A DNA stretch of 64,000 bases from Epiperipatus broadwayi (GCA_028023455.1 JAQFVV010006309.1:4158096-4222095), one strand, 5' to 3'. Shown: positions 13,027-24,480, counted from the stretch's first letter. Numbers and translations are program-made. Notes: generated by a model not told the origin, from the sequence alone.

Positions 13027-13430
13027 GCAAAATAAGCTCTTAACAAGCTCTATTATATAACATTTGTAAATGGAAGCTTATTAAGTTAAGTCATGTGACA
13101 TCTGTCTTGATTTTTTTGCCATTTTATTTTTTGCTATTAAGGCTTTGGTGATTTTATATTGCTAAATCTATTAATATATGATGTATCTGAATTTAGTTCA
13201 GTCCCATATGGTTATTTGAGTTAGATAGCTAGATTAGAAGACATATGGATGTCTGACAGTTTTAGATTTTCTACTCAATAGTTATACATTAGATAAAGTG
13301 CTGGGCTTGTCCTGGTATTTTTAGTCTAATGCTTGAATATCCTGGCACTTCACTGACGACGCCAGAAGCAGAAACCAGTCTGATTGAGGATATTCTCAAA
13401 GCTTGTTAAGAGCTTATTTTGCGAGCTCTA
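13027..13430. repeat. Repeat with ~28-bp inverted ends (CGCAAAATAAGCTCTT)
   Basis: The left end CGCAAAATAAGCTCTTAACA (from 13028) is matched by its reverse complement at 13399-13424 (GTTAAGAGCTTATTTTGCG). The interior (13120-13370) is also related, in reverse orientation, to 29440-29660; both contain TATTTGAGTTAGATAGCT and TCTGACAGTTTT-like blocks. It carries CAGAAACCAGTCTG near 13365, a motif also present in the TIR-A family. No coding capacity; probably a non-autonomous DNA element. Confidence 0.6.
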
Positions 13431-13638
13431 TATATAACATCAATATATATATATATATCAAAGTGCCAAATCTCAAGTACTATCAATATATATAATTGAG
13501 CTGTCTTTCAGCTATTATATTTGATAACTATTTGTTGTATAAAAAGTAGCATTTCTTATCGTCTCTAAGATTTTATAAGGAAAATTATCTTAAACTATTA
13601 TGGCCAAAGAAGCAAATGCTAAATCAAAAATAGTTTAA

Positions 13639-13641
<3 letters not shown>

Positions 13642-13673
<32 letters not shown>
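13642..13673. repeat. (AT)n microsatellite
   Basis: A pure AT dinucleotide run of about 32 bp. Confidence 0.9.
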
Positions 13674-13677
<4 letters not shown>

Positions 13678-14639
13678 CTTAGAACATGGTAAGAAGTGAT
13701 AGTTTTTTGGTTTGCTTTTTTTACTGCAAAAAGTTATTTAATAAAACAGTTAGGGAGAAAATCAATTATTTATATTAATAATATGTGAAATTCATAATAT
13801 TCATTTTTAAAATAAAATTGTATAATATTATTATTATTAGCTCTTGTCGAGTCAATTGTTGGTGATTGTATGAATAGCATTTATATATGTTTTGTTTTTA
13901 AGATTATGCAAATGCATATTATATTATTATCATGAGAGTGACCAAGCCACTTCATTTCTGACTATTATCTTTTTTTTAAGCTACCAATTTTTCCAAGCAT
14001 TATTCAAAACTTTTTAATGAATTAAATTGTCTCATATGTCCAAAATAAGATGTGTTTCAAGAAAAAAATTGGTTCTAATCTGATAAAATACATTCTTGTA
14101 CTTTTATTTTTGCCATCCAATGTCTTTATAACAACACAGATACTTAAATACGTGAAAAAAATATAATAATTTTAGATATACACTTAAATACATATTCTTT
14201 TGTTTTCATATTTACATTAGAACAAATAAAGACATAAATAAAAAAATTCACACAATTTAATGTAATTAATTTTAACTATTATATCTTGATAAAATATATA
14301 TTTGTCCTATTTTTAGATACTGAAGAAAACTGAAGTATGGTCAAAAGTGATAAAGGAATAATAGAAAAAATATATAGAAAATTTTTGTTGGATAATTTAT
14401 TTAAATAACAATCAATTTTTATTTATTCAATTAGGAGCAGTTCTGCTTACTACAGTAATTAAATATGTAAATAATCAAATGTTTTATTGCCTAGAAGTTG
14501 ATAAAAAATTTGAGCAAGGAAATGGTAGACTGGAGCCATAATCCCATGGATCTTCAACTCAAATCTGGATCTTTATCACTGCAATATATCATGTATTACA
14601 TCTCTGTATTTTAAAATTTACAATAAACACATTTCTATT

Positions 14640-15330
14640 TTGTGTTTCATTTTTAAACTACTAAACATCACATGTTCATCAATTCTTATGCTTGCTCATA
14701 ATTGTTATTAAAACAAGTAAATCTCTCCATACAGTAGTGCCACTCAATGCAAGTCAGAGTAATCAATGGATGCCAGAAGGCTTGTGCATAAAATCTCTAT
14801 CTAGTGCCTACTCATCTAATATCCCCAGACTAGTTTCTAGCTTGTGGCTTTCATTGGTGAGAAGGCTTGGATCTAAGAGCACTGCACCTAGATCTTAGGA
14901 TCTAATGCAACCTTCCAGAAGCCACCTTTTATCTCTACTTAACTACAAAACTATGAGAATAAAATTAAAAATACAATATTTTCAATCCAAGCTCATTAGC
15001 TTATATAGTCATATAGGTCTGAATTCAATTCAGTACCCATACATTTTGGTGTCTTTGGTTTTATAATAACCATAGGCATAGGTAGGATTGGTATTAAACC
15101 ACTAAACATTATGCTTGCTCATAACTGTTATTAAAACAGGCAAAACTCTACATAAAATAGCAAGGCTCCTCACTGATGAAAGTACAAGCTAGAAACTAGT
15201 CTGGGGGTATTGGGTGAGTATGCGCTAGACAGGGATTTTATGTACAAGCCTTCTATCATCCATTGATTACTCTGGCTTGCATTGAATGGCACTACTGTAT
15301 GGAGAGTTTTGCCTGTTTTTTGGGTTTCAT
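14640..15330. repeat. TIR-A family repeat, compound copy
   Basis: A full-length plus-orientation unit (about 14656-15110) runs from ACATCACATG through TTATTAAAACAAG, CAATGCAAGTCAGAGTAATCAATGG, CATCTAGTGCCTACTCATC, CCAGACTAGTTTCTAGCTTG and CACTGCACCTAGATCTTAGG to TTTTGGTGTCTTTGG. A second partial unit follows. It starts in the same orientation (TTATTAAAACAGGCAAAACTC) but flips at about 15165 to the reverse complement, ending TATGGAGAGTTTTGCCTG. Long inverted ends without a protein gene suggest a non-autonomous DNA transposon or fold-back family. Confidence 0.75.
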
Positions 15331-15660
15331 TTTTCTCTGTTTCTTCTTTGTTTGTAATAAATTCAAGATAATTTAATAAACAAATCTATGGCTTACCTCA
15401 TGTAGATGTGATATTCTGCTGCACATGTTATATATATGATAAAATTATAAGTGGCATAAATATTATCTTGACTTTATCCATTTTTTAAATATTATTAAAA
15501 GTTATTAAAAATAATAAATAACTGATGGTATTCCTTTTGTGCAACATAATGAAATACAGTAAATAAAGGAACCAAAATAGGGAACATAATAGCAATAAAT
15601 TTAACTATTTAACAGGACTAAAATAAATTGCTGAATGTTTTGAATTATGATAACTACTTA
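15331..15660. other. AT-rich non-coding DNA
   Basis: I see no gene, tRNA-like box or inverted repeat in this interval. Confidence 0.5.
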
Positions 15661-15664
15661 ATTA

Positions 15665-15790
15665 AAGAACTCATGGCATAGCTTGGCATCCCTATGACCT
15701 GGCTTTAAATCCCATTGAAGCTCAGAAATGTTTTCAGACAAATGATTTCCCAGATAAGTTTAAGGTAATTCTAGATTTCAAACTCTATAT
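15665..15790 (+). repeat. Possible tRNA-derived SINE head
   Basis: A B-box-like GGCTTTAAATCCC (about 15702-15714) lies ~35 bp after CATGGCATAGCTTGGCAT, which could be a decayed A-box. The spacing fits a tRNA-like promoter, but each box has mismatches and no tail or target duplication is evident. Confidence 0.3.
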
Positions 15791-15980
15791 TGACCGTATA
15801 ATGGATAACCTTGCTTATAGACTCCAAGATGATGTGGTATGAGTTTCAATATAGCAAAAAATAGTAGAGTGATTGAAATACAGTAAAATGAAGATGAGGT
15901 CAAACATCTATGATGCCTGAGACTTTATTTTCCTCCACCTCTTAACACTACAGAATCACAAGACCAAAATTATCATCTTT

Positions 15981-16310
15981 CATGTTATAAATTTACATAT
16001 CATATCATTTACAACTTTATTAAACACTTTAACAATACATTTTTATATCAAAACTTTATTCTAACAGTTTCGACTGTCCTGCAGTCATCATCAGAGCTCT
16101 TTACAATTCTACTTTTAAAAACCCAGAATTGTAAAGAGCTCTGATGATGACAGCAGGATGGTCAAAACTGTTAGAATAAAATTTTGATATAAAAAATAGT
16201 ATTGATAAAGTGTTTAAGAAAGTTGTAAATGGTATGATATGTAAAATTAGAAATCAATACATAGGAAAAGGCAGAAGAAAATTATATTACTTCCATGTTG
16301 TAAATTTAAG
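15981..16310. repeat. Inverted-repeat element with hammerhead-like cores (Penelope/retrozyme type)
   Basis: Two arms (about 15992-16110 and 16120-16245) are reverse complements around a short centre. Each carries CTGATGA followed by a stem-loop and a (G/A)AAAC box, the layout of a hammerhead ribozyme core. The left arm on the minus strand is the better copy. Flanking sequences at 15981-15996 and 16294-16309 are near-identical direct repeats (CATGTTATAAATTTA and CATGTTGTAAATTTA), a possible target duplication. Hammerhead motifs in terminal repeats are known from Penelope-like elements and animal retrozymes. No RT or GIY-YIG frame is present. Confidence 0.6.
16067..16094 (-). ncRNA. Hammerhead-ribozyme-like core
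   Basis: On the minus strand the order is CTGATGA (16094-16088), one base, then GACTG (16086-16082), a 5-nt loop, CAGTC (16076-16072) and GAAAC (16071-16067). Helix II is therefore a perfect 5-bp stem between the two conserved core boxes. A 3-bp helix III (ACT with AGT, then T) can be drawn about 13 nt further on. I could not draw helix I, so cleavage activity is doubtful. It may be a decayed ribozyme. Confidence 0.45.
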
Positions 16311-19185
16311 ATAATCTGTCAAATAAATGTATGGTGTTTGATTACATACTAAAAAGAGTACAGACAATTACAAATAAATAGGAATACACAAATATAGCCA
16401 AACAATGATTAATATTATCAAAAAATAAAAATATAGTTAATGGTTTTGACATTTCCTCAACTGAAATTACCAAAAATGGATTCTACTGGTGAATATGTGG
16501 ACTAATATCACAAGAATAGTAAGATAGAAATAATAATATCCATGATGAATATGATAATTATTGTTAATGTTAATACACAGGAAACAATATAAGAGAATAT
16601 AAAATTTCTAAAGTTTTATATATAGTAGATGGTAATGGACTCAATTATTTCATTTTACATTTACTGATTCTTTAAAAGACATTAAAAATCTTCAATTTAT
16701 TGATTAGTTACCCGAGTACTGTTTCATGATGTAGATGTAGTATTTTAAAGTATCAACTAAATGTAATGGAATGTAGATACTTTGCTCAAGCAAATCAATT
16801 ATTTTTGGCATTTTTAATGATATTTCAAAAGCTGACAAGCAAAAGTGAAATATCTTATATGGATTTTAATGAACAGTTACTTTTGTAATTGAATTAACCG
16901 ATATTTCAATGGGTCTACAGTACAAATAGTAAGTAATTATGTTATTGTTTGGAGCTCTCCTTTTTCTACTTTTTTATATTTTTATTTAAACTTTCAATGC
17001 TTTTTCAAAAAGTTATATTTTAAATGCAGTGTTGTTTTCTGCACAATACTATCAGTAGGCGTAATGAAACAATCTTTCAAGATCACGCAGAAGATACCTT
17101 AATTTTGATCAATTCCTTGATTGCTTTTCTTTGATCAACTCAAGAACAAAAATATTTTTCAAGAATGTGATATGTCTCAACAACTCTACATTTTTATTTA
17201 GAAATAGATCTATGATTTATAAGACTGCAGTAGGCAGTTATTGTCTGAATTAATTTCTCTCTCTGCCAGTCAACATTGATAAATTTTGGAAGCTGACAAA
17301 TGCAGTCATTTCATTGAGTGTGGTGTTCAGATTTCATACCCATCTAAGAAAATACTAAGAAAGCAAACTTGACAGGTCATATTGTTTAATTAAGCATCAA
17401 TTTTTATGTTACATGATCCTTTAAATAGCTCACCAAATGTTAGAGATGTTTTTCTCACACATATTTAATTTTTCATATTAAAACATTTATGGAGTGATGA
17501 TAGAATATTATTTTAAAACAGAATTTAAGAAGTTTCTAACTGATTTCATTTATTTTTACCAGAAAAATTGTGACTAATATGTATTGGTCATGGCTAGTAA
17601 TCAAATTAAACATGTGAACTAAACTAACCAAAAATACAAGTTCTCATCTTAAAAATAGGTTTCAAATTAACCAAAATAAAAATTCTCATCTTCAAAATAA
17701 GTTATAAAATCAGACTTTGTCTTTTCCACATACTATTTGTGATTTTGCACAGATATTGATGCTGGTAATGAATCATTTTTTGCATAGAAACTTGATTAAT
17801 CCACAATGTTCCAGTCTTCCTGAAAGCAACAATACTACTCAGCATCTCTTCTATTCTATAGCAAATTTATTTGTTTTACTATTTATTCCTTCTGTAAATA
17901 TGATTTTAATCATAACCCGAGTAAGTTCCATGTATCAAGTCTGATTGTGTTCTTTTAGCATGAAAATATAAATAGAGAATAACATGTTTTATATATAAAA
18001 ATCAGCTATTGTGACCAACTGTCATTTGAAATAACTAAGAAAAGTCAAGATTTTATAGAATAATCAATTAATCATACAATTATGTCAAAAATGTATGATA
18101 TAAATGAAGTTAATTTATAAGCTTAAAATATAAATGAAAAGTAAACCTGGCCACAATTCTTGTAGATATATGATACATTTTTTTATTAAATTGCCATTTT
18201 GCTTGCCGAGTAATTTACATGTAAAAATAAATTGAAGTTAGTCTTCAACACTGTAAAATTACAACTGATGTATGGGAGCAATTATAGCTTGGTGATTTGT
18301 AAGAAAAACCAGGATAATTCATCAACTTTGAGGTCTAGAATCTACCCCTCTGCCCTTGAATTAAATCAAGGGGAACTATGACAATAATGATAGTACAATT
18401 CTCTTCAATAGTAATTTGTAATAAACACAATGTAGAGCATCTTCTAAAAGTCAATTTTACTCTTAATATGCATGTATATAAGTCAATAATATATAAATAT
18501 ATGTAAATTTTGCTTAAATTGACTCAAAGAAATTCAAACATAATATTTATGTAAAAATTTTCGGAAGAATAAAAATTGATACACATTTTAAATTTCTAAT
18601 GCATTATAAGTCCAAGGTTATTAATATAATTCAGTTTACTTGAAACATAACAAAAGCTAAAGCTGTAAAAATTTCAGATAATATTAAATATTGGGAAGAT
18701 ATTAATGAACATATTTTTAATAATAGTTAAAGATAATATAATTGCATAAGAAAGTAATTTTATCATGAGTAAAAAACTGTATAGAAGATAAGTTTTACAA
18801 AGATTAGTAATCAAATTTTCCATTATAAATGATAAAAGAACAGCTTAGCAATTAGAATGTGCACTTATAAGAAACTAAGGAAGAAAATATTTATTGAAGG
18901 AATAATGATATTACCTCAAAGTATACATGAAACCATGAAGACCAAAGAAGAATATCAGAGAAATTTTCAATAGATGATTAGATTAAATTGTGTTCTATCA
19001 ATTAGTAGCTGCAATAAAAATGTAAAAACCTACATTCATTGCTAATATTTTATCACAGATCTTATATTAACTAATTAAGACATATACAAAGAAACAATTC
19101 AAAGCTCAATTTGATTAAATAGCATAACATAGTCTAGAATATTCATATAAAATGTTCTCATAATTTATTCATGTATGTAAAATGA
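16311..19185. other. AT-rich non-coding DNA, nothing recognised
   Basis: No gene, tRNA-like box or terminal repeat could be supported. The open frame at 17717-17944 has no recognisable motif and is probably chance. Confidence 0.5.
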
Positions 19186-19189
19186 AGGT

Positions 19190-19305
19190 TAAAAGAAGAG
19201 AATAAAATCTGATGAAGACTGCATGGTATAGTCGAAACTAATCAATAATAAAAGTTTTTTTGCTGAAAAGTGTAAGATTTTTGAAATTCAATATGTATAT
19301 TTGAC
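19190..19305 (+). repeat. Hammerhead-containing repeat, single arm
   Basis: It has CTGATGA (19209-19215), a helix II made of GACT (19217-19220) and AGTC (19230-19233), and GAAAC (19234-19238). A run AAAAGTTTTTTTGCTGAAAAGTGTAAGA follows (in part AAAAGTTTTTT at 19250-19260). The 3' part matches the terminal arm of the fold-back at 23.97-24.17 kb. A tRNA-like SINE has inserted immediately downstream at 19306. No mirror arm is present on this side. Confidence 0.5.
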
Positions 19306-19404
19306 TTTTTTTTTCATGTGTCATAGCATCGGCCGGAAAGCAAAGCCACTAACCTGGGATAACTGTTTGTAAGGCAGCTGTGCTGACCTCTCGACCACCA
19401 ATGC
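19306..19404 (-). repeat. Short tRNA-like SINE (GCATTGG/TAC subfamily)
   Basis: This is the same family as the copy at 9.0-9.1 kb. On the minus strand it reads GCATTGGTGGTCGAGAGG, anticodon-like loop CTTACAA, GGCCGATGC, ATGACACATGA and an A-tract. The flanks TGTATATTTGAC (19294-19305) and TGTATATATATTTGAC (19409-19424) are a target duplication differing by a TATA slippage. This makes it the best-supported retroposition event among the small SINEs here. Confidence 0.75.
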
Positions 19405-19574
19405 TTGATGTATATATATTTGACTTATTTATTTAAAAAAAAACTGCCTTTTACTAAAAAACAAAAACAAACTAATTGATTTAGTAACTGCAGTTTTGTG
19501 TGTGTGCTATGATATACAAATGAATATATATATATATAAAATTATGAGAATCTTGCATATCAATCTTATAAACA

Positions 19575-20062
19575 AATTACCAGCTTAAACAATATAAGAT
19601 AAGAGCAGGTTTGCAAGTGCCATCTAGTTGGTTTGCATAATCAGTGATTAATGCATATAAAATCTCTATCTTTAGTGTTTGAATTGCCATTATCAGACTG
19701 ATTTTGGCTTTTAACTTTTTATCAATGAAACTTAATTTCAAAGAGGGGTGAAAAGGCATATATATATATATACAGAAACCACTTTTAGCTTCACTACCTT
19801 TCAAACTAAAAAGTTGAAATTCAATATGCTTAAGATAGTGAACTTAAGCCAACCTGTTTAAACAATTATATAAATCTATTTGTTAGATGCATATTTTTTC
19901 CAGCTTTGAATTCCAGGGCTCATTGATAAAGGAAAAAACCAGAAATTGCTCTGAAGATGGGGATTCAAATATTAAAAATAGAAGCTTTACATGCATTTGA
20001 TAATTATTGATTACTCAAGCTTTCACTAGTCGGCAGTATAGAGCAAAGCTGTCTTTGTCACA
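19575..20062. repeat. TIR-A family repeat, old diverged copy
   Basis: Landmarks in order, at low identity to the young copies: AGTGCCATCTAGTTGG near the left, ATAAAATCTCTATCTTTAGTG, a degraded interior, CATTGATAAAGG...CCAGAAATTGCTCTGAAGATGGGGATT, and ATTGATTACTCAAGCTTTCACTAG at the right. It is about 480 bp, a full unit length. Confidence 0.4.
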
Positions 20063-21853
20063 TTAATCTTATCGTCTATATTTGCCAGGTCAAAGTTATA
20101 AATGTTGTCCTATATATATATGAAGCTATAATAAAAATTTTAACATCAATTGGAAATATTTCTTTCAAATTGACTGCAAAATTATCTCAACTATAAATTA
20201 TGTTCCAACCTATCAAAAGCTTAAAAAAAAAGTACTAAGTTGATTGTAACTTGAGAATTGAAGATTTATAACAATTACTCTAAAGATTCTGACTAAAAAT
20301 TCGATCAGAAATTAGAAAATCAATCTAAACATGAATTTAATAGATCTACAATCTCATGGATTTATTTTTATCAATGCAACCATGACTAGTAATAATGGTG
20401 TTCAGAAATACACAAAGTCTGTAATCAGATAATGTCCAAATGTTATGCACATGAAGGTGTAGAGATATTATCAACCAATAGTTTACATAATAAAAGAGTG
20501 GCTCACATGGTTACATTGAAATAAATGGTCACTGTACAGGTACTATCACAGTTTTGCTAATAATCTGTTCAGCATCTTATGATGCAATTGCTACGAAAAA
20601 TATCACAACTGTCTATATACATGTTTGAAAATAATTAGTGGATCATCTGATAAAATCTGCAAAAATAGTATGGTAAAGTCTTGTAAATAAAAACAACCAA
20701 ATTATTATTTTATTAATCAATAAAAGTACTTACTATCTATGCCTTGAAAAATAAAGTAATCTTAAAATCACTATTATTGTGAATATTTGAAAAATAATTA
20801 ATTTCATTGCCACAAGTTGCCAGTATCCCAATTATTATATTTAACATCTAGCATGTATCAAAAGAATCTTCTTTTGTTAGCTAATAAATAATGATTTTTG
20901 GTATTAATATTTATGAGAATTTTTTAAACTGTTCCTATGAAAGATTTTATCAGTTGATTTAATAGTCATTTTCTAATATATTAGACTAGATTGAAAAATG
21001 ACTGTTGTTAAAAGGAGGTTGCCTTGACAACAGTTTGAAATTGTTGATTGTTATACACCGACAAATTATGGTTTCTACATTAATTCTGCTTTTACCTTTA
21101 AGGTATTATTTAGTTGAAAGATAATATCTATCAGCTAATATTTTCAAGTTAAAACATAGATTAGATTCTAAGGCTGCCAGTCATTCATTTGAAATAGTGT
21201 AATAGGATTAAATTTGTTAGGTTTTAGCATTTAATGTGGTAACTATTAGCCTGTAGTTGTTTCTGAATCTAATGTAATTGGTCACAGAATCTTTTGTAAA
21301 CAATATTGCAGATTTAAAAGATAATTATGTTAAAATATATGTTTTATAAAGATTCAAATTATGATGTAATAGATATTTAAAATCCATATATTCATAGTAG
21401 ATCATGTAAGGTGGAATCAATGTTTATTGATATTAATAAAAAAAAAAAAGTGAATAAAGAACTTGTCTGTATTCAAGTTAAAAAAGAATGAGATGATAAT
21501 GGCTTCTTGATTTATAAGTATGGAATAGAATGTATTTGTACATAAAACAAGTTATATATACATTTAACATATTTCCTTATGAATAACTTGAATAAACAAT
21601 GATAAAAACAGAACATTTCTCTCAGGCTACACATAAAAAATAATGTTATCAAATGTATAAAATCACTGAAGAATGAAATGTAAAACCTACTTCTCCCACT
21701 CACTAACTAAAAGTAATGGATATTTAATTGTTTAAACACAAACATTTTACTTCAAATCAGTAATTAGTATTAAAGGGTTGAATTGTTTATACATAGTGAT
21801 AGATATCAATATTTCATAAGTAATGGCTTTCTTTAAAATCAATTATAATATTT

Positions 21854-21855
<2 letters not shown>
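20063..21855. other. AT-rich non-coding DNA, nothing recognised
   Basis: I found no gene, tRNA-like box or terminal repeat. A small imperfect palindrome near 21005-21045 (TGTTGTTAAAAGG...TTGACAACAG) is the only local structure. Confidence 0.5.

Positions 21856-21858
<3 letters not shown>

Positions 21859-21938
<80 letters not shown>
21859..21938. repeat. (AT)n microsatellite, ~80 bp
   Basis: An uninterrupted AT dinucleotide run. It directly abuts the left end of the TIR-A copy that starts at 21941. Confidence 0.95.
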
Positions 21939-21940
<2 letters not shown>

Positions 21941-22385
21941 TATTAAACAGGCAAAACTTTCTATACATATTGTCACTCACTGCAAGCCAGGGTAATCAAT
22001 GGATGCCAGAAGGCTTGTGCATATTAAAAAACCAAAGACACCAAAATGTATAGGTACTACATTGAGTTCAGATCTATATGACTATATAAGCTAATGAGCT
22101 TGGATTGAAAATATTATGGTGTTTTTAATTTAAGACTCATAGTTTTGTAGTTAAATAGTGATAAAGAGTGGTTGCTGGAGGGTTGCATTAGATCCTAAGA
22201 TATAGGTGCAGTGTTCTCAGATCCAAGGCTTCTCACTGACAAAAGCCACAAACCAGAAACTAGTCTGAGTATATTTGATGAATAGGCACTAGATGGGGAT
22301 TACTCTGGCCTGCACTGAGTGGCAATATATATATAGAGTTTTGCCTGTTTTAATAACAGTTATAAGCAAGCATAAAAAATGGTGA
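21941..22385. repeat. TIR-A family repeat with both inverted ends
   Basis: The left end TATTAAACAGGCAAAACTTTC...CACTGCAAGCCAG (21941-21995) is mirrored by GGCCTGCACTGAGTGGCAATA...GAGTTTTGCCTGTTTTAATAAC (22307-22360). Between them the interior runs in the minus orientation relative to the 14.7-kb copy (CCAAAGACACCAAAATG ... CTAAGATATAGGTGCAGTG ... GAAACTAGTCTGAG). Unit length is about 420 bp with TIRs of about 55 bp. No protein coding. Confidence 0.75.
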
Positions 22386-23128
22386 TCATGTGATGTATAT
22401 ATCTTCTATGTAAATTATCCTTAAATTGTCCCTTGCAGAACAAATGCTTTATCCAACATTAAATTGCAGGATGATCAAAATTTTTGTTGTTTCTTTCTTC
22501 ATTATAACACTCTAGTTAACAATAGATAATTAGTCATTTATTGACTAATAGCTGGATGATTATCTATGTAGATTGCTTAACTGAACAAAAATTCTAACCT
22601 TGCTTTAAAATCCTTAACTTGATTTCCAAGTTTCTCCAAATTTAACTTTTATATATTAATCCTTCCACACTAGACCATTCTACATTCCTAATATGCATAA
22701 CATTTCATTTTAATAATTTTTTTCAATATACAGTGAAGCTACAAACTATACTGTATCAGTATATTTGACTTCAATTATATGCTATTCAAAAAAAATGTAG
22801 ACATACAAACAACAATATAAATAAACAAACACATTACATTTTTAAAAATTTAATACAACTTATGATACTTAAGCAGCTATTTTTTTCATCTTTGAATACC
22901 ATAGTAATCATGTTTAAGAATAAAAAAGTTTGTAAATAAATTTTACAATTGCCAGTAGCCTTTTTCCATCTCAGAGCACTATACACAATCATGTTTATAT
23001 AAAAAAAATAATTGGTTTATGTTGAAAGCTCATATATTTTATTTTTCTTTTATTAACATTTTTGATTTTGACATGCAATATTTTATATAATAAAATGTTT
23101 TTTAAGTGTAATGCTAAAAGGGTACTTA

Positions 23129-23834
23129 TTAAATAGCCACTGTACATCGGTTATGGGGTGCTGTTTCTGTGCAAAAACACAGAAATATGCCATTTACATG
23201 ATTGAACATATGGCATATAGACCAGTTCTGTTCATATTAGCCATTAGCAGGCCTAGATAGCATTGCACACAAATATTATCGACCACTGATGTGAGAGTGC
23301 ATGTAATTCAACTTGCCATAACATTTAATGTGCATTCGAAGTAATGATCTTACACCCTAGCTGATGTACTATTACATACTAATAATTGTAAGCCTGTCCA
23401 CACACTTCCCTACACAGCTTGGAAGGTGAAAAGAATTGCAAAAGGGTAGGTCCAAACACCATTTCCCAAAACTCATGCAAATAGGCATGTTTTCATGAGA
23501 AGAGCTATGAGACAAATCATAAGCTTGGTTTGATCAGAGGATGATCCTTTGGATCAGCAAAACCATAATTCCCACTCCCCTGCTCATTCTATCACTACAT
23601 GCTGAAATTTAATTCAATGGGATTTGATTTAATTTGGACTAATTAGTTTGCTAATCAAGTGTTTTTTTTTGTTTTTTTTCAATTTTGTTTAAATGTTTAA
23701 TTTACTATTAGAAGAATAACATACATTTTTAAATAAAAAGAAAAGTGTTTTGTTTTGTCCCAGCCCAGAAACATTGTAATAAAACATTTTTGCACAGAAA
23801 CAGTGCCACCAAGCGATGTACAGTGGCTAATTAA
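23129..23834. mobile_element. TTAA-flanked non-autonomous DNA transposon, 698 bp
   Basis: The terminal inverted repeats are ~45 bp. The left end, ATAGCCACTGTACATCG from 23133 to TTTCTGTGCAAAAA at about 23177, matches the reverse complement of 23786-23830 (TTTGCACAGAAACAGTGCC...CGATGTACAGTGGCTAA) with few mismatches. TTAA sits immediately outside each end (23129-23132 and 23831-23834). TTAA target duplications are typical of the piggyBac and Kolobok superfamilies. The 698-bp interior has no open frame of transposase size. The superfamily assignment rests on the TTAA alone. Confidence 0.75.
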
Positions 23835-23969
23835 CAACTATCGCTAAAAGTTTTACAAAATTTTAGAATATATTTAAAATTGATACTGACTTAAAAAACA
23901 TTAAAACAAAGAGATTATAATTATTTCACTATTTATTTTAGTTAAAAGTTAAAAATAAGATACAGTAAT

Positions 23970-24168
23970 ATTGCAATTCAAATAATTCTTCTTACACTTT
24001 TTTCAGCAAAAACTTTTTATTATTATTACAGAAAATGGAGAATAGAGAAAAGTAGAAGAAGAGAACAAGATCTGATGAAGACTGCAAGGTAAACTGTAAT
24101 AATAATAACAATAATAAAAAGTTTTTGCTGAAAAAAGTGTAAGAAGAAGTATTTGAATTGCAATATTG
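23970..24168. repeat. Fold-back with ~50-bp inverted ends and a decayed hammerhead-like box
   Basis: The left end 23970-24018 (ATTGCAATTCAAATAATTCT...CAGCAAAAAC) is the reverse complement of 24118-24168 (AGTTTTTGCTGAAAAAAGTG...GAATTGCAAT). Inside is CTGATGAAGACTGCAAGG (from 24072) followed by AAACTG, a degraded version of the hammerhead-like box at 19.2 kb. GAAAC and half of helix II are lost. Confidence 0.65.
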
Positions 24169-24379
24169 TATATGAAGATAGCAGAAATAAAGGAAAGGAA
24201 GAGAAAAGTGTTTAGAAGGATTATATAAGATACAGTAAGTTTTTTTTCTTATTCTTATTTTCAAAGAAAGAATGAATGTACATACACTCAGAAAAATATA
24301 TGAAAACCCATTCCCACAATTTATTATTAATAAATATTATTTTATTAATAAAAATATTTATACTGAAGTTTTAATTTAT

Positions 24380-24480
24380 ATCTGGACCAACTGATTGGAT
24401 AGCTGAATGGATCTTGAAAGTCTGGGATCAAATTCCCTATAATTATATCTAAACTCCAGGGATATAAAGTATACCTGTAT
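24380..24480 (+). repeat. tRNA-derived SINE head
   Basis: GGATAGCTGAATGGA (24398-24412) resembles an A-box, and GGGATCAAATTCC (24424-24436) resembles a B-box. The sequence matches the outer ends of the 51.06-51.86 kb palindrome (CTTGAAAGTCTGTGTTCAAATTCCC). The spacing between boxes is shorter than in a full tRNA. Confidence 0.45.

Noticed and set aside
21823-22053. Open frame with a long Ile-Tyr run
   Set aside because: The run is the (AT)n microsatellite read in frame; the end of the frame is TIR-A repeat sequence.
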